Assembly (NCBI GenBank): GCA_035578175.1
Contig: JAQMRL010000002.1
Location: forward strand, 102,526,748 to 102,590,747
Origin: Catonia carolina
Lineage: Eukaryota > Arthropoda > Insecta > Hemiptera > Achilidae
Reading direction: 5' to 3'
Length of the DNA: 64,000 bases
Below the pieces are notes generated by a model. That model was not told where the DNA came from, did no database searches, and saw only the letters and a list, made by a program, of their open reading frames with translations. The translations under genes were made by a program, and so were the position numbers. Shown piece by piece: positions 44,441-54,639 of this stretch. Positions within the stretch are counted from its first letter, which is position 1. Each line of letters starts with the position of its first letter.

Positions 44441-44755
44441 TATAGTCTGGTCCCAACAACTCGGCAGGTGCATAGTGACGCTAGGATTATTGGACTGTTT
44501 TTATAAACATGTTCAGGTATGTTTACACGGGAAATCGAATTTAATTTTAATAATTCTTCGTTTGCGGCCTGAAGTTTTTCTGTAACTTTTTTTCTTCATT
44601 CAATTCGGAGTTTTCACGTTTTAAGCAATCTGTTTTCTCTTGACTACGCAACATTTAAATTTGGCGGTTCTTTATTAAAACGAGGCCTACCTTCCTCTAC
44701 GGCTATTCCTTCATTTTGTTAACTGCCTATGTTGTAATTAGATGATGAGTTAAAT
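44441..44755. other. Intergenic stretch
   Basis: Nothing recognisable; flanks the solo LTR. Confidence 0.4.
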
Positions 44756-44759
44756 ATAT

Positions 44760-45474
44760 TGTGACACTTATCGCTAAGGTCCGTTTCGGGATCTAGGTTA
44801 TTAAATAATTATTACAATAAAGTTTACAATTACAAATATTTATTACACTAAAAGATTTACAAAATAAACAATAACTAATTATAATGAAGTAATACAATAA
44901 ATAACTTAATAATTTACTTAGCACTACTTTCAATCAATTTTATAGAATACACATACAAAATAATACTGAGTACACAAAAACTGAATTTAATACAGATACA
45001 CGATAACTTTTCAAAATACACTCACAAACAAAGACAGTATAACAATCGTTGAACAACACAATGCTCGGAACGTGGCCTGCACTACGCCCGATAGCCACTC
45101 GTCAAAGATCAAACGAATACTAACTCACTGACCGCGACCGGGGGTCTATTTATATAGAGGATCAAAAAAGAATCTTCCCGAAAAACACCGAACTTCGATA
45201 CAAATAATAAAGTACAAAAAATAACCCTTTATAAATGAGTGCTAGAACAATCTATTGTAAACAAGTCAGCAATAGATCTTTTGTAAATAGAATAAAAGTT
45301 GTTACAGGCCGACCTTTTCATAGATAGTTGTACAACAATAACCTTTTATAACTAGGTGAACTTTTATTGTTACTATTGTCCTATTGTTACTTTTCCACTC
45401 TATTATCTACTCTTTACCATTCTCTGAATGGAATGCTAGAAATTTCGAGAACCATGCCCTTCGATATTGTCACA
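44760..45474 (-). mobile_element. Solo LTR (715 bp)
   Basis: Begins TGTGACACTTATC and ends GATATTGTCACA, so the edges are TG...CA with a 7-bp inverted TGTGACA/TGTCACA. Both flanks show ATAT (44756-44759 and 45475-45478), a 4-bp target duplication. Read on the minus strand it has a TATA box TATATAAATAG (45146-45156), a TCAGT initiator about 25 nt downstream (45127-45131) and AATAAA (44839-44844), the U3-R-U5 order of an LTR retrotransposon. No internal region adjoins it, so LTR-LTR recombination probably removed the body. Gypsy-like by duplication length; family not identified. Confidence 0.75.
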
Positions 45475-45885
45475 ATATCTTAAACTTCCTTACGAGCGTA
45501 TCGTTTCTCTGCTCGATTTTACGTTCACGACAAGTCGGGTTTATCGGATGTAGAACGGCACTACAAATCGGCAAATTTAAATGGGGAACTGAATTCGTCT
45601 TTAGGACACGTTTTAATGAAAGATGCAGCAACGCGGACTTTAAATCGCGTACATAATCCGATTCGTCGAAATGTACTGAACAAACGCGATCACTGTCAGC
45701 AGAAAATGAACCGGCCCGCTTGCAAGCATTTATCTACTTCAATTTAGTTTCACTGGCCTTAGGAAAACGGTGAAACTTAATGCCCAACTCCTTTTGGTGC
45801 CTATCGTGATTAGAACACCCGACAATCGCACAACACACCATTATTAAAGACTATAAAGTAAAGTCCGTATTAAGACTACAGACCG
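45475..45885. other. Moderately GC-rich stretch beside the LTR
   Basis: CpG-containing sequence (GATTTTACGTTCACGACAAG, GCAACGCGGACTTT) with a 90-codon frame at 45384-45656 that crosses the LTR edge and is therefore not credible as a gene. Origin unknown. Confidence 0.35.
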
Positions 45886-46025
45886 TATTAAGACTAGTAA
45901 ATATCACAAACCGACACCGTACGCATCGTGCGTCGGCTGTCGCTGGTGACCAGATGACGTCAGAGGGCGGGGCTTGTCACTGCGCATATTGTTGATGATC
46001 CGTACCGTCTAGTAAAGTAACCGTG
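45886..46025. promoter_or_regulatory. CpG-rich promoter-like patch with CRE and GC box
   Basis: A perfect CRE TGACGTCA (45955-45962) lies three bases from a GC box GGGCGGGGC (45965-45973), followed by an NRF1-like TGCGCATA at about 45981. Upstream is a CpG-rich partial palindrome (CCGAC, ACGCATCGTGCGT, CGG). These motifs together are typical of TATA-less promoters, but no transcript or first exon can be recognised, and an S4 SINE begins at 46068. It may instead be part of an unknown element. Confidence 0.35.
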
Positions 46026-46067
46026 CATTCATCATATTAACGTCCATTATTTCCATTTATGGTTTGA

Positions 46068-46388
46068 CCCACCGGGTTGGTCTAGGGGTGAAGCGTTGCC
46101 GCTAGTCAGCCGTTTAACAGCTGCTCTTCTGAGATGAAAGTGTCTGGTTCCAATCCTAATAAAGGTTTTTTATACGGATTTTGAATACTAGACGGTGGTT
46201 GCCAGTGTACTTTGATGGTTGGGGTTCAGTTAACCACACACTCTCAAAAATGGTCGGCCTTAGTCTGTATAAGACTACACCTCATTGTACATCATACATA
46301 TCATCCTCATCTCATTTAGAACATATTGTTCTAAATTGAACAGATTGCAATGTACTCACACACATTAGGAATATAATAAAAAAAATTT
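46068..46388 (+). mobile_element. S4 SINE, copy 5
   Basis: CCCACCGGGTTGGTCTAGGGG, GAAGCGTTGCCGCTAGTCAGC, a diverged B-box GGTTCCAATCC, GACGGTGGTTGCCAGTGTAC, GTTCTAAATTGAACAGATTGC and an A-rich end. More diverged than the 34-kb cluster. Confidence 0.88.
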
Positions 46389-46544
46389 AATTTATTACTT
46401 GGCGTAGTCATTTTCTGAACAAAACCTCATCACTCTCCTTGACAACATCTCTTAACAATTTTTTTTTGATCAGCCGTTCTTGTTACTAGCAGAATTACTA
46501 ACTGCTGCAAATTCTTTTGGTCTGCTAAAAATAATAAAATTCAT

Positions 46545-46650
46545 ATAATTGGCTGACCTTGTGATAAGAAACAGAACTATTTTTTGTAGCCCTAGAGCTA
46601 GCAGATCGAGTGCAAAGAATTAACACTCCACTTGCCTGTTATGGGAAAAT
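46545..46650 (+). mobile_element. S5 repeat, copy 5 (3' quarter)
   Basis: ATTGGCTGACCTTGTGATAAG, AACAGAACTATTTTTTGTAG, CAGATCGAGTGC and CACTCCACTTGCCTGTTATG: the right end of family S5, second subfamily. Confidence 0.82.
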
Positions 46651-46760
46651 ATTCTATCAAAAGAAATTATTTATTAATAATTTCTTTTCATTTTATTTTA
46701 TTATCATTTTATTTATACTTAAGGACGGGTTTCTAATAATTGTTTGATTAAAAAAATTAT

Positions 46761-46959
46761 TATTGACACGTGGCCGCCTCTGTAGCGTAGTGTTTAGTGC
46801 GCTACCTACAACGTGGAGGTCCCAGGTTCGATTCCCGGCTAGGGTCTGAAAATTTTATTAGTCAAAACTCACTATTCTAGATACAAAGCCCAACGTAGTC
46901 GCTAATTACCAAGCAATTGATACGACTTTAAATAAACTAAAAAATAAATATTGACACGT
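46761..46959 (+). mobile_element. S2 SINE, copy 6, with 11-bp target-site duplication
   Basis: The SINE spans 46772-46948: GGCCGCCTCTGTAGCGTAGTG, B-box GGTTCGATTCC, CGGCTAGGGTCTGAAAATTT and tail alpha GTCGCTAATTACC...GATACGACTTTAAATAAAC. The coordinates include exact flanking copies of TATTGACACGT at 46761-46771 and 46949-46959. The clean duplication suggests a relatively young insertion. Confidence 0.93.
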
Positions 46960-47684
46960 AAAAATAGTAAGTTAAAATAATAACTCTTCAGCAGTGATAC
47001 GGTGATTTGGATGACACCTTTTCTTCAGTCTGTCTTTTTTGTTCTAACATTGTACTAGTTATTATTTGTTACGACTCCAGACATCTACATTCTCCACGAG
47101 CCATATGAAATGGCACCGTCTATACCATTGCGTACTTTTTCTCCTAGCAGTTAAATTCCCCACCAAAGTTAAATAACTCTTAATATTCCATTCGGAAATT
47201 GTGCCGCACAGTGTTCAGTACTGTACCCAATATCAAGTATAAAAAAGTTTTTGTTCGGCTCTTATTTTAGTGGCTGTAGATTGTATTCTATGTAAACAAA
47301 TGCAATATAATTGGTACATACTGTTTGTTCAGTTTTCCTCAGTATATACCTCGTACTCCTTAAACTATTATGGATACAAAATAGGAATAAACATAAAATA
47401 AAATTTAATAATATCTGGCGATTAGTGAGAAAAATAGTGTGGCTTGCCGTACCTTTTATTGGTAATGACATTGTTTGTGCATAAAAATTCCAACAAATTA
47501 TTGCACACGGACCATATAATTACATACTAAATACATCATTGGATTTTTGTTTTAGTATTACTATTTTTGTTGTACTTAATAATACCCTTTATTTTTTTTT
47601 CTTTTTGTATGCTATGTATAGTTAGGATATAAAGCAACTAAATAATATGCAGCGTGTAATAATAGTAGTAGTAGTAATACTGTA
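46960..47684. other. Intergenic stretch
   Basis: Contains a short TAG/TAA-type triplet run near 47663-47678 (AATAGTAGTAGTAGTAATAC). Nothing else. Confidence 0.4.
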
Positions 47685-48071
47685 CTGGGTGTCTATAAAA
47701 GAATGGTACCCTTTAAATTAAAAGAAGGTAAAGTTCTCAATATTATATAATACATTTTTTTGGCAAACTGCACTGACTATTTCAATAATCATCAAGCTAT
47801 GTACAATGTTTTTCTGGTGATTTTCATGCTATATCCATGACTTATAATGTAACTTGCAATCTCCCGCTGGTTTTCTTTATAGCAAATAAAACTTAAAGCG
47901 TTTAACTTCTCACCCGACTTTACACGATGAAAGCCATATCACAACGTTAAAAATCAAACCGATTAGAACTGGAAACAGGAATTTTGTTGATATAAGTAGG
48001 TATTAACCCCCACCAATGAAATGGGAGGTAGGCTGTACGAACTGAGAAAAATGGAATATATGTATATATTT

Positions 48072-48192
48072 TTTTATTTATTTATTTAACGTCGCATCAA
48101 CTCCAAGGTCATTAGCGAGGACGTTGGGGTGGGGACGTTGGGGTTACTGTGTGAGGATGAAATGATTTTTTATAACGTATGAAAATATGCTT
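48072..48192 (-). mobile_element. S1 SINE, copy 4 (tail alpha, head lost)
   Basis: Minus strand: GCATATTTTCATACGTTATAA, AAATCATTTCATCC, a doubled CCCCAACGTCC phrase and tail alpha GTCGCTAATGACCTTGGAGTT then GATGCGACGTTAAATAAA. The tRNA-like head is missing. Confidence 0.8.
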
Positions 48193-48283
48193 TTTTGAAA
48201 ATATGTTTTTTTTTAGTAATGATGCCTACAATAGCTTTGGCTTCTCCGTAGATAATTATATAAGGTGATTTACATAATGAAAT

Positions 48284-48345
48284 AATTCCAGGCCTGACCG
48301 GAAATCGAACTTGGGACCTCCGCATGTAGGGTAGCGTGCCAATTT
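48284..48345 (-). mobile_element. S2/S3-type SINE head fragment
   Basis: Minus strand GGCACGCTACCCTACATGCGG then the B-box-like AAGTTCGATTTCCGGTCAGGC. Only the head is left; the family is ambiguous between S2 and S3. Confidence 0.6.
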
Positions 48346-49054
48346 TGTTTGAGATTTTATAAGTGTTACAAGAAAAATGTAGATAAAATCTGTTTCTTAA
48401 AAAAAATTGTATAATTTCTTTAATTTTTGGACATTCGTCCCGTAAATACTTTTGAAAAACGGAAAAAATAAAGGTTTTATTTTATGGCAATACTATATCG
48501 TACCTGATACCTGATTGTATAATACTGATAGATAAAACAACTAATAGTCGTTTGGGATGTGGAACGACTTTACACCAAACAAATAAAAGACTACTCCATT
48601 TTTCGAATCAAATTTTCCTTTAAAAATTTAAAAATTACCTTGTTCCATTGCCTATGTTATTCAGGAATCTGTAGGCATTCGAATAATAAAAAAATGTTAA
48701 AATCGGGTGAGTTTTAGGGCTTATCTCGTACAAACAAGCAAATGTAGACTGATCAACTTGAAATAATTCAATGTAGAATGGACCAATTTTTACAGAAATC
48801 ACCTTTTCTCGATTAACGAAGTTTTGAAAAAAATTAAATCTTCCTTCAAGTATTAGATCTCAACCCGTTCCGCAACCCATCTTTTGAGACATCTCCTACA
48901 ACCACTACTTCTATCGCCTAAGGGCGGAACTCTTAATTCCTTTCTTATTTGGAAACTTTTTTGGTAGTATACATAAAAATATCTTAAAAGTTTTAAAAAT
49001 ATGATCTTAGTTACCTGAATTTTTTTACTACTGACCGTGTATTTCACCGGCATT

Positions 49055-49470
49055 CAGCGTCTGATTTATAGTTCCATATACATTATGGTATGTAGCAAGT
49101 TTCTTTTAAGGTCTTAATCCTTTTCATAAGAAATGTCAAATCTGGATTATTTGCGATTGCAGTCAGTATTTTATTAGATTTTTGCCGATAAATTCCACGG
49201 TTTTCATCTGAGTGGGAGATATCTTCAAACCATACCGGTCAGAGATATATTCAAAACAACAATTTACTGCAAAATTTCCTCATTTAACTGTATAACTGTG
49301 TCATCTGCATATGATATTAAACTAAATAGCAAATCATCACGAAGTTTTATTTTAGAATAAAACGAACATTTTCTTGCACTAACATGTGGGTAATGTGTTT
49401 TTTATTGAACCTGATCGAAGAAATTCAGTTACCCTGTCTGACCCCGTAAATGTCTCTTTACCTCTCGTTA
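49055..49470 (-). pseudogene. LINE reverse transcriptase remnant with YADD box
   Basis: The minus strand gives GVRQGN near 49445 (the G-V-R-Q-G block), then ISYADDTVIQLNEEILQ around 49320-49270 with an intact YADD, YGLKISPTQMK around 49235 (the 'GL.IS..KT' block) and NVYGTINQT near 49080, matching the 'GTI.RTL' block further on. The order and spacing are those of the RT palm in endonuclease-RT LINEs. It is the only remnant in the window, other than the jockey element, that retains the catalytic box. Stops after GVRQGN and after LQ make it non-functional. Confidence 0.82.
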
Positions 49471-50380
49471 ATTTACCATTTATTTCCAAAATAATCTTGG
49501 TGTTATTGTAAAGGATCTTCCAGCAGCAAATTCCTTTAACAGTAGCAACTAATTGGCGTGGATATTAAAAAACCAACGGATAAAAATTGAACAAAAATTT
49601 TTTTGTTCAAATGTTTAAATCGTTAATTATTTGAAGTTTTTATTATCCACATCTTTGGTCTAAAATATTATGTGAGGAAGTAATTTTTTAAATCGGATTA
49701 TTCGAACAACGGCAGGGTTCTTTATAATGTACCCCAGAGATGTACAATCCTAGAGATTAAATCTTTTGTGAAATCTTAAATCACCCTAAATTATAACCAT
49801 GATTTATAATCGTAAAATAAAGTGATTTTACTCCGGTGCAAAAATAGGATTATATCAAATATACGGTTTAAACAATTTTGATTAAAGTTCCCTTAAAGAT
49901 TTTACCAGGTTGATTAAGGTAGTGTAAGAGCTACCCCCTTGGTCATAGCTGAACAGTCCGTAAGGGGTTAGAAATTGGTATACTACACTAAAAGATAAGT
50001 CGTTTCTTTATACTGGAAAATATTAAATTTTATTTTATGTTTCTGGTTGAAAATGTGAAAATTTATTTTAAGTGTGCCGTTTTTTATTGACACCCGGTAT
50101 GAGTATGTATATTTTACATTAGTAACGTGACAGCGTGACTGTGATTGCAACAAAACGTGATTTACCTTGGCCTAAATGAAGTACTGTACTGAATGCTCTC
50201 AAGTTGTGATGTAACGTCTTAGCACCTGTCTTCTACGTTCTTTGTTTTCTCTCTCCTTCCTTCACTCTTCATTCTTTCATTCACTCTTATCTCTATTCGT
50301 CGTCTTGTATATCTGTTTGATATTCCACCATGCATGTTATTTCTTCTCCTTTTCCTTCACCTTCTTGTTATTACAGTAAA
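49471..50380. other. Intergenic stretch
   Basis: Nothing recognisable besides the right end of the TIR candidate at about 50060-50100. Confidence 0.4.
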
Positions 50381-50450
50381 CGTTTCGCGTTCATCCGGAT
50401 TTGATGGGACCAGTCCGGATAACCGAAAATCCAGATGAACGAGAAAACAC
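50381..50450. repeat. pogo-like terminal sequence, single end
   Basis: GTTCATCCGGATTTGATGGG and CCGGATAACCGAAAATCC resemble the ends of pogo/Tigger-type elements. No partner end was found nearby. Confidence 0.35.
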
Positions 50451-50933
50451 AAATTGGGTAATATGCAAGTTATGTAATCGGTGTAGGTAGGTACCTTTCA
50501 ATCTGAGCCAAATAAACAGGTAAACTTTACAAATTTTTGTTAGGTATGAAAAATAAAGTACATTATCACAAGGCTATAGATAGAAAACTATCAAAAGAAC
50601 CTTCGCGCAAGTGTAATGAAAATTCACCCCACTTCCACGGCAAATGAACTGTGCGGATGCGCAGGAACCAATATTATTGAGAGATGTCTGCGTCTCTCTG
50701 ATGTACGTATTTTGGTGGAGGGATTAATGGACGAACTGTCTCAAACTGATCACTTCCACTGGTAGTCTGTGCGAGAGAGAAAGAATGTGATGGATCCATC
50801 GTTTTTGCTCTCTCTCTGCGCAGTAGAGTTCATTTTTAGGAGGTTCTTTTGTTTGTGCACGCATTATAACAATAAAAATTATTTTAATAAATAAATTCGT
50901 AATGTTCATATCAACCAAATGTAAACCAAAAAC

Positions 50934-51520
50934 AAAAATCTGCTATGAAACACTCACACGACGTTCTCTTGCCAATGTAAATAATAAAAATATAACCTAT
51001 GTTTAATCACGAGTAAATAACGTTAAATTAAAAACATAACCTAATTTTAATCGTGAGTGAATGACGCTAAACTAGGCTCTGTAGAAAAATTCTCAAAAAA
51101 AAGTTGTAGGTTTTTAATTTTCTATAACTTCAGTTATCTATACTTTTGTTGTAAAATGTTTACTAAGGCCGCGATCTTAAAAATTCCCATTTTGAAGTGA
51201 CTGCTTCTTTGGCGTGTTTGGATTGTGTTTTTCTGCACGGGAATAATCTTTGGTTTGTCATCACGGCTATCAACAATTACCATTTATTAATTTACAAAAA
51301 TCTTTATTTGATTTTTCAACTTAAGTAGTCACTTCTGTCGGTCAGTCCCGCAACTGCTGATTTTACTGATTTTTATGAGCAAATAACAGAAAATAAATAA
51401 TTGATGCTAAACTAAGCAATGTATAAACAAATGCTTGTAGTAAAAGTGGTAGGTTATTTTAATTTCCTACTATAATTCACTTATTCTCTAAAATGCAAAA
51501 TAATTCATCTTAAATTAATT
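50934..51520 (-). mobile_element. H element, copy 8 (decayed, interrupted)
   Basis: Plus-strand reading: TCTGCTATGAAACACTCACAC, ACGTTCTCTTGCC, an abbreviated internal region and the first unit up to AAGGCCGCGATCTTAAAAA. About 170 bp of unrelated sequence follows (51190-51362). Then it resumes at AATAACAGAAAATAAATAAT with the second unit (TGCTAAACTAAGCAATGTATA). The microsatellite half is absent. Confidence 0.75.
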
Positions 51521-53039
51521 ATTCTTTGATAGAAATTATTTTTGGGGGATCACAACTGGTTCGTGGCCGTCCAGCAAAAATTATAGCCCTCTTAAGTTTC
51601 GTAAAATGAAATACCGGCCGATATAACAATCAAGGTCGTTGTGACCTCATAGGATAGCACGCATTCGGTGAAAGTGACCAACTGATCGACGACCAGCAAA
51701 GAATGGATGCGCCCGATACATTTTAACTTGTGTCATCAATGTTTTTTTTTTCAACTATTTGCAATAACTGCAATATTTCTAATCTAAAATTTGTAATAAT
51801 CGAATATCAGTGCATGACGCCATGGTCCCGACTTTGATTATGGTTGTGGTCGATTAAAACAATTCTGGTCGTGTTCTTGGTCCTTCAGTGTGCGAAAGCA
51901 ATGAGTAACTACCGACAACGGCTTTCGGCGTCATTGAGGCCTACTTGCCAAACCATCAGTGGAAGTTTATTTGTAACCGTCCACAGGAAAACGGATCTTA
52001 TCTTCACTGCGCAAAATATCCAGGAGATCCATACAGAAGTATCAAATATACATAACATTCCAACAGGCGTAATTTGGACGCGAGCGTCAAATCACGTGCT
52101 TGCCTTCATTTTTATTAAATACACTTCTGGTTTTTCCAATTCTACAATGTATTTCTTTGAGTTTTATCCCAATTTCCATCGATCATTGTACCGAGATATG
52201 AATATTGTTGTATTCTTTCTATCGGAATGGTGAAATTCGGTTGTAGTTAAACATGTAATACGATGTTAATGAAATGTTACTGCATGCAACAAAATATTAT
52301 TTTCAAATACTAGTTAATTAATTTATTGATGAAAGAGTGTGGTTTTTTTTAGGAAATTATCGTTTTAATTAATAAGTCTGTTTTCGCGGTCGGAATTGGA
52401 AGTAATTACTTCGCGGGAGTAAAAAATATACAGGGAACCATAGGAATTGTTTTTTTGTTTCCGGAAATGATCGCTTCTGAAAATTTTACTGTTTTGCTTC
52501 TTTATTTTTTTTATTTTTCCTTTTAACATGAAATAAGTTAATTTTACAGATTTAAATGCGTACTGCGTAACTCATTTTGCAACTGAACGAATGTAATTTG
52601 TTTATCAGTGGTTTTAATATTCTGTACGAATAGGCGTTGAATTGCGTTAAAACACTATGCGAACGTGACCGGCTTTCTTCTGTTTAAATTCTGCTGGTAC
52701 AAAACATTTAGAGGCAATCGTCTTCATTTTAAACAATTTCAATTTTGTTCTGCCTAATAAGGATTGTTAGCATCCCAAGTTCTTTGAAATTGAATTTCTT
52801 ACGGTCCTATTATCTGCTTCAATGTAGTTCTCGATATATTTCTTCTGTAATATGTGAGTCTTTTTATTTACACCTATATTTCAAAAAACAAATTTTCAAG
52901 ATCCGTCTACAATTTAAATAGATGTTTTTACATTTGCCCACTATTCTGTTGTAGATCGAACCCAGTTAAGCAACATTTTAGTAGGTATCGGTACTTGAAA
53001 AATAAAATTTACTACCTTACCGTGTTAAAATTGTCAGTA
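51521..53039. other. Intergenic stretch with an unidentified open frame
   Basis: Holds the frame described at 51901 and, at 51633-51647, AGGTCG-TTG-TGACCT, an inverted nuclear-receptor-type half-site pair with one mismatch. Otherwise AT-rich. Confidence 0.35.
51901..52233 (+). CDS. Unidentified 110-codon open frame
   Basis: From ATG 51901 (MSNYRQRLSASLRPTCQT) to TGA 52233. The frame is open 60 nt further upstream, without ATG, over a hydrophobic stretch (TILVVFLVLQCAKA) that would look like a signal peptide if translated from another start. It is the longest frame in the window outside the LINE pieces and is less AT-rich than its surroundings. No domain, splice context or paralogue was recognised. 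It is probably a chance frame or a fragment of an exon or an unknown element. Confidence 0.15.
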   Translation: MSNYRQRLSASLRPTCQTISGSLFVTVHRKTDLIFTAQNIQEIHTEVSNIHNIPTGVIWTRASNHVLAFIFIKYTSGFSNSTMYFFEFYPNFHRSLYRDMNIVVFFLSEW

Positions 53040-53110
53040 ACCGCCTACATGGCCTGTGGTTAATGTCCTACGTTACAAAATGGAGCTCCTGGGTTCAAGT
53101 TCCGGTTAGG
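53040..53110 (+). mobile_element. S2 SINE, copy 7, 5' part
   Basis: ACCGCCTACATGGCCTGTGG, B-box GGTTCAAGTTC and CGGTTAGGGTCTCGAGAATTA. Interrupted at 53124; it continues at 53348. Confidence 0.85.
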
Positions 53111-53347
53111 GTCTCGAGAATTAATAATAGGCTAATAATAATAGTGAATTTTATTATACTGTCAATATTACATGCATTTATCTTACAAAATACACTTAAT
53201 ACTATACATTTACTACAAAGAAAAAATAAAAGAAATAAAATAAATCAATGCGCAAAGTCGCTCAAATTTCTGAATAAGATCTACGTTGTTAAGGTTTCTT
53301 TAAGAATAATAAGTTTAAATTATCTTAAGATGTGGTCTCGAGAATTA
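53111..53347. mobile_element. 209-bp insert in S2 copy 7, with 14-bp target-site duplication
   Basis: GGTCTCGAGAATTA occurs at 53111-53124 and again at 53334-53347, with an unrelated 209-bp AT-rich segment (53125-53333) between them. The S2 SINE reads smoothly across if the insert and one duplication are removed. A 14-bp duplication points to LINE-machinery retroposition. The insert has no poly(A) at its right; its left edge ATAATAGGCTAATAATAATAG could be the inverse of a TTATTA-type tail, implying a minus-strand insert. The source is unknown. Confidence 0.85.
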
Positions 53348-53427
53348 TAACATTCAAACCCACCGTTCCTTGACTCAAAGTAGTCGCTAATAAACAAAAT
53401 GTTGATGCGACTTAAACGAAAAATAAA
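53348..53427 (+). mobile_element. S2 SINE, copy 7, 3' part
   Basis: CCCACCGTTCCTTGACTCAAAG and tail alpha GTCGCTAATAAACAAAATG then TTGATGCGACTTAAACG. Confidence 0.87.
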
Positions 53428-53617
53428 ATTATCGACCTAATTGTATAGCAATCAGTCCAGTAATTTTTCTCTGAAACAAAAAACGCGTGAACATACTCAC
53501 GAAGAGGTGTGTACCCGTCAGAATGCATCTTTTTTTGGATTCAAGGAGCCATACATATAAATATAAAATTGAAGTCTATTACAAACAATTTGGATCGTCG
53601 CGTCTTTTACTCTATAC

Positions 53618-53892
53618 CAGCATGCCTGGCCTTCCAAAATCTACTTTCTACAGCAAATTACACCTTCACTTCATTCACCACAGCGTCTGGCTGTATAGTG
53701 AAATTCATTACTTTCATACGAGAAACTCTGATTAGTGTATTTTACACCTCTACCTTTTCTGTTGTTAAATACTTCAGTCGTATAATTGACTGACTATGTG
53801 ATAAGAAACAGAACTATTTTTTGTAGCCCTGGAACCAGTAGATCGAGTGCAATTAATGTAACACTCCACCTGCCCGTTATGGGCAAGGTTAA
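53618..53892 (+). mobile_element. S5 repeat, copy 6 (5'-truncated)
   Basis: Begins at CAGCATGCCTGGCCTTCC, then CACCTTCACTTCATTCACCAC, GTCTGGCTGTATAGTGAAA, GATAAGAAACAGAACTATTT, CAGTAGATCGAGTGC and CACCTGCCCGTTATGGGC. Second subfamily. Confidence 0.85.
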
Positions 53893-54639
53893 TTATTAGT
53901 TATTTTTATTTATTTATTGTTATTTAGTTATTTTAGGGGCGGGAGTTGCTAAACATCAGTTGCTAAAGCCATTAATGATTGCTTTAAATTTGCAACATCT
54001 TAACCTTCTAATTCACAATCAATTGCAGATTCTACCAGGGAATTGAAACCTTCGGCTAGTATTCCACCAATCGGTCACCAGTATTTTTTCAACATAAATA
54101 GTATTTAAAATTGTTGAAAGATCTTGAATGTTATTACAAAATGTAACGGATTATAGATTATTTTGTTTATCGCATTTTCTTTGTTCATTCAGCCGGCGGC
54201 AAATGCACAACTTGTGACTTCTTGGACACACTCCGTGCACAGACCATGAAATCGTATGTCCTTGCCGCGCTATTCCCTCTTGGCCTCCCCACCACTCTTC
54301 CTGTAAATTCTAAAGGGATCACGATTTAATTTTTGCCAAACAATACTGAATTTCTCGAGGTTTTTTTTAAAGACACTCAAAGATCTCTTAGAAATAAGAT
54401 TTATTTGAAGATATGCTTGAGTTCCTTCTCTTTTCGTCCCACTCGCGGATACACAATTTAACTTTCTTGCAATGTAAGAGCTCTCTCTCAGTATTACATT
54501 ATTAGTATTCGGATTAAAGTTTTTAAAAAAATATTAAAACTGTTGGCAAATCGAGAGTGGTTTTCATAAAAATATTATTTCTTTAACCTGCTCTTATGTT
54601 TATTTTTGTGGATACATAGTTTACGATGTTAAATGATCC
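53893..54639. other. Intergenic stretch
   Basis: No recognisable gene or repeat. Confidence 0.4.

Larger units (their letters stand above)
47685..50098. mobile_element. Candidate TIR-bounded DNA transposon (2.4 kb) with nested repeats
   Basis: The left end reads TA|CTGGGTGTCTATAAAAGAAT. The inverted right end reads TA|CCGGGTGTCAATAAAAAACG, and the similarity continues about 20 bp further (GGTACCCTTTAAATTAAA against GGCACACTTAAAATAAA). TA flanks and ends of this style suggest a Tc1/mariner-type element. No transposase was recognised inside; instead there are pieces of S1 and S2 SINEs and a LINE RT remnant. It may be one old element or two unrelated half elements. Confidence 0.4.

Noticed and set aside
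44283..44585. 100-codon frame
   Set aside because: Starts within an S3 SINE and reads through its tail; no independent evidence.
46772..46850. True tRNA genes at the SINE heads
   Set aside because: Box A and box B are present but the acceptor and anticodon stems do not pair properly, and each head continues into a repeat body and tail.
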